Shown piece after piece: positions 34,059 to 43,092 of a stretch of DNA of 64,000 bases. A program made the position numbers and the translations under genes. A model generated the notes under the pieces. It did not search any database, had not been told where the DNA came from, and saw nothing but the letters and a program-made list of their open reading frames with translations. Each line of letters opens with the position of its first letter. Within the stretch, counting starts at the first letter, position 1. The stretch covers positions 62,001 to 126,000 of the forward strand of contig NZ_JAUSSM010000002.1 in the NCBI RefSeq assembly GCF_030812315.1. Direction: 5' to 3'. Origin of the DNA: Arthrobacter oryzae (GTDB taxonomy: Bacteria > Actinomycetota > Actinomycetes > Actinomycetales > Micrococcaceae).

Positions 34059-36215
34059 TCAGTCCTCGCGTCTCAGTCCGGCTTGCGCTATGAGTTCTGT
34101 CAGCCAAGGGCGGTGTTCACGGTGGAATGCTATTCCTTCGGGCAGGCCCTGCACGGCAGGTTCGGAACCCGTGATGTCGATGGTGATCCGGCTTCCCGCC
34201 ATGGGCGCATTGGTGATGTGCAGGTCGCCGTATGACTCCGGGAGCGCCGGATCCATCCAGAATCCGCCGCGGGAAATATGGGCGTCATACCGCATCAGGC
34301 TCGTGACCAGCATGATCGGTGTGGTCGCCGCCCAGGCCTGCGGGGAGCATGCCGTTGGATACGCCACCGGCTCGGCAACCTGGTCACGGCTAAAGCCGCA
34401 GAACAGTTCCGGGAGCCGGCCGTCGGAGTAATCAGCCGCCTCGAAGAGGGCAGTGGCAATCCGCTGTGCCTCGTTTACGAGGCCGTAGCGCATCAGGCCG
34501 GCTGCGATGATCGCGTTGTCATGCGGCCAGACCGACCCGTTGTGGTAACTGGCCGGATTGTAGGCGCCCATGTCGGTTGCGAGGGTGCGCACGCCCCAGC
34601 CGCTGAACATCTCGGGGGACATGAGCCGTTCGGCCACCTGCGGTACCTTGTCCTCATCGACAATGCCGTGCCACAGGCACTGACCCATGTTGGACGCGCA
34701 CGCGTCGACCTGCCGCTTTTTGCCGTCGAGTGCGACGGCGAAGTAGCCGCGGTCAGGCATCCAGAACTCTTCGTTGAACCTCTTCTTCAACCGTGCCGCT
34801 TCATCGGTGAGCCGCGCCGCCAAAGCCGGGTCACCGGCGTCGTACGCCATCCATGCCCGGGACAAAAATGCGCTGTAGGCCAGTGCCTGGACTTCGCACA
34901 GTGCGATAGGGGGCTCTGCCACGCGGCCGTCAGCGAAGTTGATGCCGTCCCAGGAGTCCTTCCAGCCTTGGTTGATGAGGCCCTGTTCGTTGAGGCGCTC
35001 ATACTCGACGAACCCGTCGCCGTCCTTGTCGCCATAGTTCCTGACCCAGTCCAAGGCGCGGTCTGCGTGGGGCAGCAGCGCAGCGATAGTGTCCTTGGCA
35101 AAACCCCATCGGCTCACCGATCCGAGGGTCATCACGAACTGCGGAGTCGCGTCGACACTTCCGTAGTAGACGGACTTGCCACCCAACGAGAGCCCGCTGG
35201 AGACACCGAGCCTGACCTCATGCAGGATCTTGCCCGGTTCCTCCTCGCTCATGGGATCCACCACGCTGCCTTGCCGGTCAGCCAGCGTCTGCAGGGTGCC
35301 GAGTGCCAGGGAGGGATCCACCGGCAGCGCCATTTCCGAGGCCCAAAGCGAGTCCCGGCCGAAGAGCGTCATGAACCACGGCGCGCCGGCAGCCACTACG
35401 ATCCGCTCCGGATGGGCCGGATCCTCAATGCGCAGCGCGCCCAGATCGTCGTAGCTGCGCCGCAGGGTCCGCTCGATTGAACGGTTGCCCATATGCAGCT
35501 TGGGAATCTTGGCCACCCATTCCTGGCGGCGGCGGTCGCTGGGAGATATCTCACCGCCGGCCGGACGAACGAAGGGCGCCACCCGTCCGGTGCCGTCGAC
35601 GGTGGGGACCACCGTCAGCAGGGTACTCCAGTGCCCGTGCGGCGGAACGACCGCCCGATAGGTAATTGCGTCCGGGGTGACATCGGCGCCGCCGGCGCTG
35701 ACGACCACGCCCTTCCGGACGTCCTCCCAGACGGCCGTAATGGTCAGCGAGTCGCCGTCCGGGTGGCGGGCTTCTTCCCAGAGCCGCTGGATGCGCGCCT
35801 CTTTGACTTCGAAGAGATCCGCGAAGTCCGATTCGACGTCGAGGGTGATCACGCATTCGGCAGCGTCCGAGGAGTAGTTCCGGATGGTGATCTCCTCCAG
35901 GATCCCGGCACCGACTTCCCTCAGCCGCTCCACGATCAGGGGGCTGTCCGCGTATCCGTCGGAGCGGGGAACGCGGCCAATAAACAGGGCCCGATAGGGT
36001 TCCTTTGTCGATGCGGTCAGCGGCTCCAGTGGTTGCCCATTAATTGCCAGGTTCCAGCGCGACAGGATACGGGTGTCCTGATGGAAAGCCCCATGCGGAT
36101 GTTCCGGGTGGATGTCTCCATTTCCCGAGGAAATACAGAAGGATGAACCCTCCACCAAAGTAACCGTGCCGGACCCCACAGGCCCCGCAGCCGTGTCAGC
36201 ATTCCATCCAGCCAT
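34059..36215 (-). CDS. Glycogen debranching-type amylo-alpha-1,6-glucosidase
   Basis: 718 residues. The N-terminal glycogen-debranching domain (about 20-220: SGNGDIHPEHPHGAFHQDTR) precedes a large (alpha/alpha)6 barrel of GH63/GH133 type (WFMTLFGRDSLWASEMALPV; GWKDSWDGINFADG; SVWPHDNAIIAAGLMRYG; YPTACSPQAWAA). AAGGAG precedes the ATG at 36215; the TTG at 36230 overlaps that site. Acts on a glucan or oligosaccharide, substrate uncertain. The C-terminal 260 residues are duplicated in the fusion gene at 7156-8067. Confidence 0.85.
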   Translation of the reverse strand: MAGWNADTAAGPVGSGTVTLVEGSSFCISSGNGDIHPEHPHGAFHQDTRILSRWNLAINGQPLEPLTASTKEPYRALFIGRVPRSDGYADSPLIVERLREVGAGILEEITIRNYSSDAAECVITLDVESDFADLFEVKEARIQRLWEEARHPDGDSLTITAVWEDVRKGVVVSAGGADVTPDAITYRAVVPPHGHWSTLLTVVPTVDGTGRVAPFVRPAGGEISPSDRRRQEWVAKIPKLHMGNRSIERTLRRSYDDLGALRIEDPAHPERIVVAAGAPWFMTLFGRDSLWASEMALPVDPSLALGTLQTLADRQGSVVDPMSEEEPGKILHEVRLGVSSGLSLGGKSVYYGSVDATPQFVMTLGSVSRWGFAKDTIAALLPHADRALDWVRNYGDKDGDGFVEYERLNEQGLINQGWKDSWDGINFADGRVAEPPIALCEVQALAYSAFLSRAWMAYDAGDPALAARLTDEAARLKKRFNEEFWMPDRGYFAVALDGKKRQVDACASNMGQCLWHGIVDEDKVPQVAERLMSPEMFSGWGVRTLATDMGAYNPASYHNGSVWPHDNAIIAAGLMRYGLVNEAQRIATALFEAADYSDGRLPELFCGFSRDQVAEPVAYPTACSPQAWAATTPIMLVTSLMRYDAHISRGGFWMDPALPESYGDLHITNAPMAGSRITIDITGSEPAVQGLPEGIAFHREHRPWLTELIAQAGLRRED

Positions 36216-36386
36216 CCCTATCTCCTTCAACGGCTCAGGAGCGGGGCGGTGGGATGCGGCGCTGGGCCGAACCGTCGATCGCCGCCTTACTCCGTTGGAT
36301 AGACGCTACGCCTCAACGCCCTTTGACAACAGGCACTGTGCCCGGGGGAGTGACACCGGGGAGTGCTCTCACCGGGTTCTTCGTGC

Positions 36387-36848
36387 CTAGCGTCCGGGAT
36401 CCCTTGGTTCAGCGTCAGGCAGTGACTCTTCCTCCCGGGCTGCGAGACCGCGCACGATGGCCTGCAGTTCTGTCCGCAGCATGTCGGTATCGACCTCTGC
36501 GGTTGCCAGGACCGAGCGTTCCAGGTCGCGTGCTGCTTCGCGTGCAGAAGTGCCGGAGACGGTGATGGAGACGACCTGGCTGCGGCGGTCGGATTGGCTG
36601 CGCTGGCGATAGACGTACCCGTGGGCCTCCAAACGCATGAGCGTCTTGCCGATTGTCTGGGCCTGGACCCTCACGATCTGCGCAAGTGAAGACTGGGTCA
36701 TGGGGCCGTTGGCTGCCAGAACGTCCAAGGCGATCACCCCGGCATGGGTCAGCCCGATATCGTCCAGCTTCTCGTTCCAGGCGTGCTCGACAAGCCGCGC
36801 CGCGGTCGACAACAAGCGGCCGGTGGGCCAGAGTCTAATATCAGGCAT
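36387..36848 (-). CDS. MarR-family transcriptional regulator
   Basis: 153 residues. Winged helix-turn-helix: TQSSLAQIVRVQAQTIGKTL recognition region and SDRRSQVVSITVSGTSAREA wing. Faces away from the dihydrofolate-reductase-like gene at 36981 with 132 bases between, where both promoters should sit, so it may control that gene. Ligand unknown. Confidence 0.82.
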   Translation of the reverse strand: MPDIRLWPTGRLLSTAARLVEHAWNEKLDDIGLTHAGVIALDVLAANGPMTQSSLAQIVRVQAQTIGKTLMRLEAHGYVYRQRSQSDRRSQVVSITVSGTSAREAARDLERSVLATAEVDTDMLRTELQAIVRGLAAREEESLPDAEPRDPGR

Positions 36849-36980
36849 AGGCGCAGTATAGAACCCGGCGGCCCTGCATGGTGGTGCGTATAGACCGCGA
36901 TGCTCACCCGTTGATAAACAACCGCAAGTGTGATTTTTTGAGACAAGAAACGCAGATCAAGAAAGGGTGTAACCAGGGGC

Positions 36981-37586
36981 ATGAGGTTGACGACGACGAC
37001 CAACGTCTCGGTGGACGGCGTGATGCAGGGGTTGGGCGGACCTGACGAAGATCGCAGCGGCGGCTTCGACCGCGGCGGATGGGCGATACCTCTTCTGGAT
37101 ACCGAAGCCGGGGACTATCTCGATCAGGTTTACGGCGGTGCGGCCGCGTTCCTCTTCGGCCGGCGGACGTACGAAATCTTCGCCGGCTACTGGGGAGTGA
37201 TGACCGATCTGAGCGCGAGCCCGATCGCCGCCGCACTGAACAGCCGGCCCAAGTACGTGGCATCGACCGGCCTCACAGACCCGCAGTGGGCGGGCACGAG
37301 TGTGCTGACCGGCGACCTCGCCGCGGCCGTCGGTGATCTGAAGGCGCAGCAAGACGGCGAACTGCTGGTGCCCGGCAGCGGTGCCCTTGTCCGGTGGCTG
37401 CTCGCCCACGACCTGGTGGACCAGCTCGACCTGCTCACCTATCCCGTCGTCGTCGGTCAGGGCACACGGCTGTTCCCCGCTTCCGGTCCGGACATCGCGC
37501 TCGAACTGGTCACCTCGCGGACCACTTCCCGGGGCATAACCATCCAGTCTTATCGGCCCCTTGGCCGCCCGGAGTACGCAAGGTAG
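36981..37586 (+). CDS. Dihydrofolate-reductase-family (RibD C-terminal) protein
   Basis: 201 residues. RibD_C/DHFR-like fold: TTTTNVSVDGVMQGLGGPDE at the start, FLFGRRTYEIFAGYW as the NADPH-binding segment, and VVVGQGTRLFPASGP near the end. ATG preceded by AGGGG. Likely an NADPH-dependent reductase of unknown substrate. A second family member is at 44847-45482. Confidence 0.8.
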   Translation: MRLTTTTNVSVDGVMQGLGGPDEDRSGGFDRGGWAIPLLDTEAGDYLDQVYGGAAAFLFGRRTYEIFAGYWGVMTDLSASPIAAALNSRPKYVASTGLTDPQWAGTSVLTGDLAAAVGDLKAQQDGELLVPGSGALVRWLLAHDLVDQLDLLTYPVVVGQGTRLFPASGPDIALELVTSRTTSRGITIQSYRPLGRPEYAR

Positions 37587-37652
37587 GACGACCGCTGCTC
37601 AGGAGGTCCTGTGGCCCTACTCCAAGGGGACGCCACCAAATAGCATTGCTTC

Positions 37653-38072
37653 ATGGAACAGCTGCAGGACATGAGTGCTGAAGAACCGGCGCTGTCTGCC
37701 ACCACGGTTTTCGCCAGTCTCGCGGAGTTGAGGGAAGCCCCCGGCTATAGCCCAAAGGCAATAGCCGAACGGCTAATACACTCGCTGGGTACGGATGCTG
37801 CGGCGCCCTTGCTCGGCGTCAGTGTGGACCTTCTGGGTCGGTGGGCAACGGGCCAGGATGCGCCGAATGCGGACGGCCGGCTCCGGCTTGCGGACCTGGA
37901 CGCCCTTGTGGGGCACCTCCACTGTGCATTCACGCCAGCCCAGGCCATGTTCTGGATGTGCAGCCAGAACGTGCAGCTGGGTTCCCGGCCAATCGATGTT
38001 TACCGCACTCAGGGCTCGGCCCCGGTGATCGGCGCCATCCGGGCCCACGTGCAGGAGGAGTCCTTCGGCTAA
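37653..38072 (+). CDS. Orphan MbcA/ParS-like antitoxin-type protein
   Basis: 139 residues. The C-terminal half resembles the antitoxin Xre/MbcA/ParS toxin-binding domain (LLGVSVDLLGRWATGQDAPN; FWMCSQNVQLGSRPIDVYRT ending in a PVIGAIRAHV helix). An N-terminal helical region may bind DNA. No RES-domain or other toxin gene lies next to it: neighbours are a DHFR-like gene and an MFS transporter. Either a solitary regulator or the survivor of a lost toxin pair. No clear ribosome site. Confidence 0.5.
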   Translation: MEQLQDMSAEEPALSATTVFASLAELREAPGYSPKAIAERLIHSLGTDAAAPLLGVSVDLLGRWATGQDAPNADGRLRLADLDALVGHLHCAFTPAQAMFWMCSQNVQLGSRPIDVYRTQGSAPVIGAIRAHVQEESFG

Positions 38073-38096
38073 CAGGACTCTCCGGGTGGAACGACA

Positions 38097-39572
38097 TCAT
38101 CCAGAAGACGAGGCGGGCGGTGTGGCGGTCTCCTGCCCCTCGGCAGCCGCCTGCGCATACGACGCCGACACGCGGCGATAGACCGGCGTCAGGAAGGCCA
38201 GCAGTGCGGCCGCGATCATGATGATCCCGGCCACCAGGAAGATCAGGGCGATGCCGCGGGAGACGCCGTCGCCCAGCAGTGGGGCCAGCTGGGCGGCACC
38301 CTCAGCAGACCGTGCGTACGGGATGATCCAGAACTGGGCGATCGGGGCGATGAGGAACGCGGTGACCGGCGCCGCGGCGGACTCGAAGGCCATGGCGAAT
38401 CCGAACACGCGGCCTTGGCGGGGCAGGGGCACCACCTGCTGGATGACAGTCTGCTCGGCGGCTTCCACGAACGGTATCAGGACCAGGTACAGCCAGATGC
38501 CCGCGACGTACAGCCAGGCCCACTCCCGCAGCGTGAACACCGCACCGAGGAGCCCCATCACAGCCACTGCGATGAGCATGGTGCGCAGCGGGTTGGCGCC
38601 GAGCCCGAACTTGCTGATCAGTGCCCCGCCCACGATGAACCCGGTGGAGCCGAGAGCGAAGGCGGCACCCCACATCTCCACGGGGAACATCTCCAGTCCG
38701 TACGGATCCATCAGCGCCATGTAGACGCCGCCGATGAAGTTGTTGAACGTGGAAAACAGGATGAGCGCGAACAGTCCGGCAATGGCCAGGACGGCGGCAA
38801 TGGAGCCGCGCAGGTCGAACGCACCGTGGGCATCCGTGGCGGCCACGCGCACTTCCTCGGGCATGCGCAGCGTGAGCAGGTGCGCGAAGGCCAGCGCCGT
38901 GAGCACCAGGGAAACCACAATGGTCCAGCCCATGCCCAGCAGCCCGACCGACAACCCGGAGAGCACGGAGGTGACGATAAACGCCAGCCCCTGCACCATG
39001 CCAACCAACCCGTTGGCGTTGGCCCGCCGGTCAGGCTCGATGAGGATGGTGACAACGGTGGAGAGGGCGACGTTGCGCATGTTTTCCACCACCGCACCGA
39101 CCAGGATGATCACGGCGAAGATCCAGAACCACGGCTGTGTCAGGTCCAGCATCGAAGCGGCAGGTGTCAGCAGGAACATGACCCCTGCCAGCACGAACAT
39201 CACCAGGGTAAAACCGGCGGCGAAGCGCATCACGGACAGCTTGCGGTAGCGGTCCACGAAGGTGCCGAAGCTGATGCTGGAAAGGGCGATCAGCAGCATG
39301 TACGCGCCGCCGATCACCCCGGTGGCGATCACGTTGCGCGTCTCCAGGTACACCCAGAATGTCAGGGCGAACCACAGGTAGCTGGTGGTGATGTTGGCCA
39401 GCGCCGTGTTCACCAGGATCCCGGCGAAGGTACGGGACCGCTGTGCTGCACTGCGTAAGGACGTATCGACGGCGTCCGGATCGTCGAGGCGGGGGGCCTC
39501 GCCGTCGTCGACAGGCGTGGAGGTGACAGCCGCATCCGCAGCGGCCCGGGGGGCCGGTTTCTGCTCGGTCAT
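38097..39572 (-). CDS. MFS transporter (MFS_1/MFS_3 type)
   Basis: 491 residues, about 12 membrane segments, with long polar, Ala/Pro-rich N- and C-terminal tails. Features: SFGTFVDRYRKLSVMRFAAG after TM2, the mid-protein RMPEEVRVAA loop, and VPLPRQGRVFGFAMAFESAA. Probable exporter of a small molecule. ATG at 39572; an upstream ATG 12 codons earlier is less likely. Standing between an MbcA-like gene and a tiny reading frame, it has no dedicated regulator here. Confidence 0.78.
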   Translation of the reverse strand: MTEQKPAPRAAADAAVTSTPVDDGEAPRLDDPDAVDTSLRSAAQRSRTFAGILVNTALANITTSYLWFALTFWVYLETRNVIATGVIGGAYMLLIALSSISFGTFVDRYRKLSVMRFAAGFTLVMFVLAGVMFLLTPAASMLDLTQPWFWIFAVIILVGAVVENMRNVALSTVVTILIEPDRRANANGLVGMVQGLAFIVTSVLSGLSVGLLGMGWTIVVSLVLTALAFAHLLTLRMPEEVRVAATDAHGAFDLRGSIAAVLAIAGLFALILFSTFNNFIGGVYMALMDPYGLEMFPVEMWGAAFALGSTGFIVGGALISKFGLGANPLRTMLIAVAVMGLLGAVFTLREWAWLYVAGIWLYLVLIPFVEAAEQTVIQQVVPLPRQGRVFGFAMAFESAAAPVTAFLIAPIAQFWIIPYARSAEGAAQLAPLLGDGVSRGIALIFLVAGIIMIAAALLAFLTPVYRRVSASYAQAAAEGQETATPPASSSG

Positions 39573-39645
39573 GCGTCCCAGTTTACTGACAACGGACGTG
39601 CTGTACACGGCCGCCCGCCCGGCGGGAAGGGCGTCATCGAAGGGG

Positions 39646-39801
39646 ATGTCCGATCAGGACAGGCGGCCCACGCTACGTCGGCTCGGGCGCGGCATGGTGC
39701 CGTTGGAAAATAGTGCCCATCCCGCCAGCGACTGGGAGCAGATCACAAAGCTCGCACGGGAAGCTGCTGAATTGGGCGGATCGCCGGACCTGGGCCGGTG
39801 A
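39646..39801 (+). CDS. Possible 51-residue small protein
   Basis: Open frame with GAAGGGG before the ATG, reading MSDQDRRPTLRRLGRGMVPL and ending in LAREAAELGGSPDLGR, a plausible short amphipathic helix. No family recognised. It lies in the 286-base gap before two convergent hydrolase genes. Could be chance. Confidence 0.3.
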   Translation: MSDQDRRPTLRRLGRGMVPLENSAHPASDWEQITKLAREAAELGGSPDLGR

Positions 39802-39858
39802 CAGCGAGACGGACAGGCCTGATGAGAGCCAGAGGGTGCCGTGAATTGGCGGTCCTAC

Positions 39859-40524
39859 TCAATGGCGCAGCAGGTATCCGGCCACGCCATCGGGGTTGGC
39901 CAGGGCGAGTAGATGGCCGCCGGGCAGAACATCAGGCTCAGTACCGAGGCGTTCGCGGGCGACCCGTCGCTGGAAGTCCATTGGAAAGAAACGGTCTGCC
40001 TCTCCGGTGAGTACGCGGGTTGGGATATCGGGCCAGCCCGTGAAGTCGCAAACTGACGCGAAGACAGCGTCTGATTCGGTCGGTCGGTCAGATCCTTCAG
40101 CCAGGACTTCCGGTGGGATGTCGTGCAGGAAGTAGGTGTCAGCGTCGAACTCGGGGCTGTAGCCGTGGGCCGCCGCCGCGGCCCGCTGCGCGGCCGCCCA
40201 GCCGGTGTTGTCCCACCATGCGCCGGGAGTTTCGCCCGGTACAGGGATCATCGCATTCACCAGGACAAGCTCTCGGACAGGAGCCCTTTCGCAAACGAGC
40301 GGGGCCGTGAAGCCACCGAGCGACTGCGCGACGAGCACGGTATCGTGGACCCCGCCCACGGCTTCCAGAACCAGGCGGGTGTACTCGGGCAGGCCTGCGC
40401 TGTCGTCGTTGCCGGGCAGGTCGACCGCGACGGCTTCATGCCCGGCATACTGAAGCAGAGGAACGACGCGGCTCCAGTACCAGGCTGCGCCGCCCGCCCC
40501 CGGTATTAGAACGAACCTGCTCAC
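39859..40524 (-). CDS. Alpha/beta hydrolase (esterase-like)
   Basis: 221 residues from a GTG, placed as in homologues starting SRFVLIPGAGGAAWYW. Nucleophile region VAQSLGGFTAPLV (SxGG without the usual leading Gly), acid in LTGEADRFFP and terminal His in LPGGHLLALANP. Probably hydrolyses small esters or amides. No signal peptide. The gene upstream on the same strand is another hydrolase, 118 bases away. Confidence 0.75.
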   Translation of the reverse strand: MSRFVLIPGAGGAAWYWSRVVPLLQYAGHEAVAVDLPGNDDSAGLPEYTRLVLEAVGGVHDTVLVAQSLGGFTAPLVCERAPVRELVLVNAMIPVPGETPGAWWDNTGWAAAQRAAAAAHGYSPEFDADTYFLHDIPPEVLAEGSDRPTESDAVFASVCDFTGWPDIPTRVLTGEADRFFPMDFQRRVARERLGTEPDVLPGGHLLALANPDGVAGYLLRH

Positions 40525-40642
40525 TGACGTGCCGGCCGGATGCAACCGCCGCGGCTCGGGTTCAGCCGGTTGGGACTATCTGATCGATCTGGTTTCAGTG
40601 TGGACGTCATCTCTCCATTCTCACCACAGCAGGCCGATTACG

Positions 40643-41455
40643 TCATGTTGCCGATTGCTCCCGCACACGCACGAGCCATTCGGTAACAAGGGCTTGCAGG
40701 AGGTTGGGTTGCTCGTGCATCAAAGCGTGCCCGGCGCGATCGAGGATGGCGAAGGTGGCCCTAGGGTATTGCTCGATCAGCTCGCGCGGGCCTGCGTGCC
40801 CGGCCGTGGCGTCCTGTCGCCCGGCAAGGACCAACACCGGATGAGGATAGACTTCCCCGGCTTCCGGCCGATCCCGTAACTTCCAGTGCGAAAAGATCCG
40901 CGTCAGGCCCGACTCGTCAACGAGCGACATTCCCGGAGCCACACAATCCTGGAACCGACGCAGCGTTTCAGCCGTCTGCACCACGAAGTAGCTGCGGTAC
41001 GTCTCCTCGAGATCCGCGGCCAGTTCGTCGGTCAGCCCGGCCGACGAAACCAGGACCTCGTGCTCGGGCACGTCGCGCGTATGCGCGCCAACAGGGCAGA
41101 TTAGCGCCAGCCCGACAACCTGATCAGGTTTCCGATTGGCAATCGCACGGGCTAAGTACCCACCGTAGGAGTGCCCAACGACAAGTAACGGCTCATCACC
41201 GATGGTGCCGTCTATTAGGCCGAGCAGAATATCCAAAACATCATCGTTGCTCGAGATCGTCTCGGGCGCCGGCGTGCGGCCCATCCCAGGCAAATCCGGA
41301 TACAGGCGCCGAATGCCTGGCACGTTGGAGAATACCGGTTCAAGAGCCCCGGCGATCTCGAGATGATCAACACCGGCGCCGTGCAGGACGAGAATCGGCG
41401 TGCCGCTGCCGTGTTCTGCGTAATGCACGGGCACTTCGCGGACCGTAAATTCCAT
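40643..41455 (-). CDS. Alpha/beta hydrolase (epoxide-hydrolase/esterase-like)
   Basis: 270 residues. GTPILVLHGAGVDHLEIAGA oxyanion region, GHSYGGYLARAIANRKPDQV nucleophile elbow, Asp in LVLAGRQDATAGH and catalytic-type His in ILDRAGHALMHEQPNLL. Begins at an ATG inside a slightly longer frame (upstream ATG at 41494 overlaps the end of the exporter). Directly downstream of the exporter gene on the same strand, so possibly in one transcript. Confidence 0.75.
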   Translation of the reverse strand: MEFTVREVPVHYAEHGSGTPILVLHGAGVDHLEIAGALEPVFSNVPGIRRLYPDLPGMGRTPAPETISSNDDVLDILLGLIDGTIGDEPLLVVGHSYGGYLARAIANRKPDQVVGLALICPVGAHTRDVPEHEVLVSSAGLTDELAADLEETYRSYFVVQTAETLRRFQDCVAPGMSLVDESGLTRIFSHWKLRDRPEAGEVYPHPVLVLAGRQDATAGHAGPRELIEQYPRATFAILDRAGHALMHEQPNLLQALVTEWLVRVREQSAT

Positions 41456-41490
41456 CCAGACAGTGTAGGGTGCGCGGCGATTCTCCTGCA

Positions 41491-42954
41491 TCATTGCTCA
41501 CTCGCCGGTGACGGCATTCTTCTGAGAAAGATTCCAAGGAGTACCGCTGTGATGAGGCAAAGGGAAGCGTTAACCCCGATGGCCGGCAATATTGCAGCCA
41601 TCACCTCCGGCGGGGCGCTGCCGTCACCGAGCTCGTGCAGGGACGCCGTGATGATGGTGCTCATGATCGGGATTCCCAGGGTGATGCCGATCTGTTGGCT
41701 CATGGTCGTCAGCCCGGTCGCGAGACCTTGTTCGGCGTTGGGGAGCCCCGTGGTGGCGGTGACCATGAACCCGACGATGGCGGCAAGGTTCGCGACGCCG
41801 CCGATGAACGTAGCGAGCAGCACGAGGATCAGGGAGGCCTGCCCTGTGTCGATGAAGAGCAGTGAGCCCGTTGCGGCCGCCTGGATAGCGAGACCGCTGA
41901 CGATGGTGTTCTTGTTGCCCAGTTTGCCGATGAGCTTCGGGGCGATGATCCCGCCGGCGACGGTGCCGATGCCGAGCACGGCGAACGCCAGCCCGGCCCC
42001 GAGCGGTGTGTAGCCGAGGACCTGCTGGAGGTAGAGGGTCAGGACGAACACCAGGGACGTTTCAGTGGCGAACGCCAGGATCCCGGCGACGTTGCCCCAG
42101 GCGATGTTGTTCCGCCGCAGGATGGCCACGGGCACGAGTGCGTGTGCGGTGTTCTTCTCGATGAAGAAAAAGAGCACGAACAGGACCAGCCCGGCTGCCA
42201 GCGGTCCCCAGGCCAACGGATCCGACCAGCCGTTTTCGCCGGCGGTGGTCAGGCCGAAGACCAGCAGGAGCAGGGCTAGGGTGACGGTAGCCGCACCGGG
42301 GACATCAAGCTTTGTTCTGTTGCCGTGGGCGGATTCCGTGAGAAGTTTCGGGGCGAGGATTAGGACGAATATGGCGATGGGGACGTTGATGAAGAACGCC
42401 CATCGCCAGGACAACAGGTCGGTCAGGAGCCCGCCGAGGACCGCTCCGGCGGTGAAACCGGCAGCCATCAGGGAGCCGTTCAGCCCCAGGGCTTTGTCCC
42501 GCAGCGGCCCTTCCGGGAAGGAGGTCGTGAGGAGCGAGAGGGCGGCCGGTGTCACGGCGGCCGTGGCCAGACCTTGGGCGACGCGGGCCGCGAGGAGCAA
42601 CCCCGGGTCGGTAGCCAGGCCGCCAACGAGGGAACCGATCCCGAGCAACGCCATACCGGCGATGAAGAGCCGTTTGCGTCCGAACAGGTCAGCAACACGG
42701 CCGAAGAAGAGTGTGAACCCCGCCGCGCACAGTGCGAAGGACGTAGCGATCCATTGCAGGTGCTCCAGGGAGAACCCGACGTCGGACCCTATCCGGGGCA
42801 GGGCGACGTTCAGGATGGAGAAGTCCACCGCGAGGGTGAAGCTGGCCGTCAGCAGCAGGACCATGATGAGGCGCTGCCGCCCTGTCATCCGCGTCGGCGC
42901 CGGTGCTCGTGGCACTTTGAGCTGGGGGACGGGTGCGGTGTCGTGCGTTGTCAT
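41491..42954 (-). CDS. MFS drug-efflux transporter (DHA2, 14 TM)
   Basis: 487 residues. About 14 membrane segments; loop 2-3 motif FFGRVADLFGRKRLFIAGM and GFTAGAVLGGLLTDLLSWRW mark a DHA2 drug antiporter. The same frame stays open far upstream, into the antisense of the XRE gene, but the ATG at 42954 is where the transporter begins. Divergent from an XRE/MmyB regulator, with a perfect palindrome in between. Overlaps slightly the upstream reading frame of the next hydrolase. Confidence 0.83.
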   Translation of the reverse strand: MTTHDTAPVPQLKVPRAPAPTRMTGRQRLIMVLLLTASFTLAVDFSILNVALPRIGSDVGFSLEHLQWIATSFALCAAGFTLFFGRVADLFGRKRLFIAGMALLGIGSLVGGLATDPGLLLAARVAQGLATAAVTPAALSLLTTSFPEGPLRDKALGLNGSLMAAGFTAGAVLGGLLTDLLSWRWAFFINVPIAIFVLILAPKLLTESAHGNRTKLDVPGAATVTLALLLLVFGLTTAGENGWSDPLAWGPLAAGLVLFVLFFFIEKNTAHALVPVAILRRNNIAWGNVAGILAFATETSLVFVLTLYLQQVLGYTPLGAGLAFAVLGIGTVAGGIIAPKLIGKLGNKNTIVSGLAIQAAATGSLLFIDTGQASLILVLLATFIGGVANLAAIVGFMVTATTGLPNAEQGLATGLTTMSQQIGITLGIPIMSTIITASLHELGDGSAPPEVMAAILPAIGVNASLCLITAVLLGIFLRRMPSPASEQ

Positions 42955-43037
42955 CGCGGGGATTCCGATCGTGAAGTCGTGGGCGGTTTTCCTCTCCACC
43001 TTCAGCGTGCCGGTCAGGAATAGCCACGCCGTGTTGC

Positions 43038-43060
43038 GGGTAGCACTGGCAGTGCTACCC
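43038..43060. promoter_or_regulatory. Perfect 11-1-11 palindromic operator
   Basis: GGGTAGCACTG-G-CAGTGCTACCC is an exact palindrome in the 138-base divergent region between exporter and XRE gene. Length and position strongly suggest the operator of the XRE regulator. Confidence 0.65.
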
Positions 43061-43092
43061 ACGTTTGGGAATGTTCGTGAATACTCGGGGGT

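Noticed and set aside
37653..39572. Complete toxin-antitoxin module
   Set aside because: No RES or other toxin-like frame next to the MbcA-like protein; the neighbours are a reductase-like protein and a transporter.
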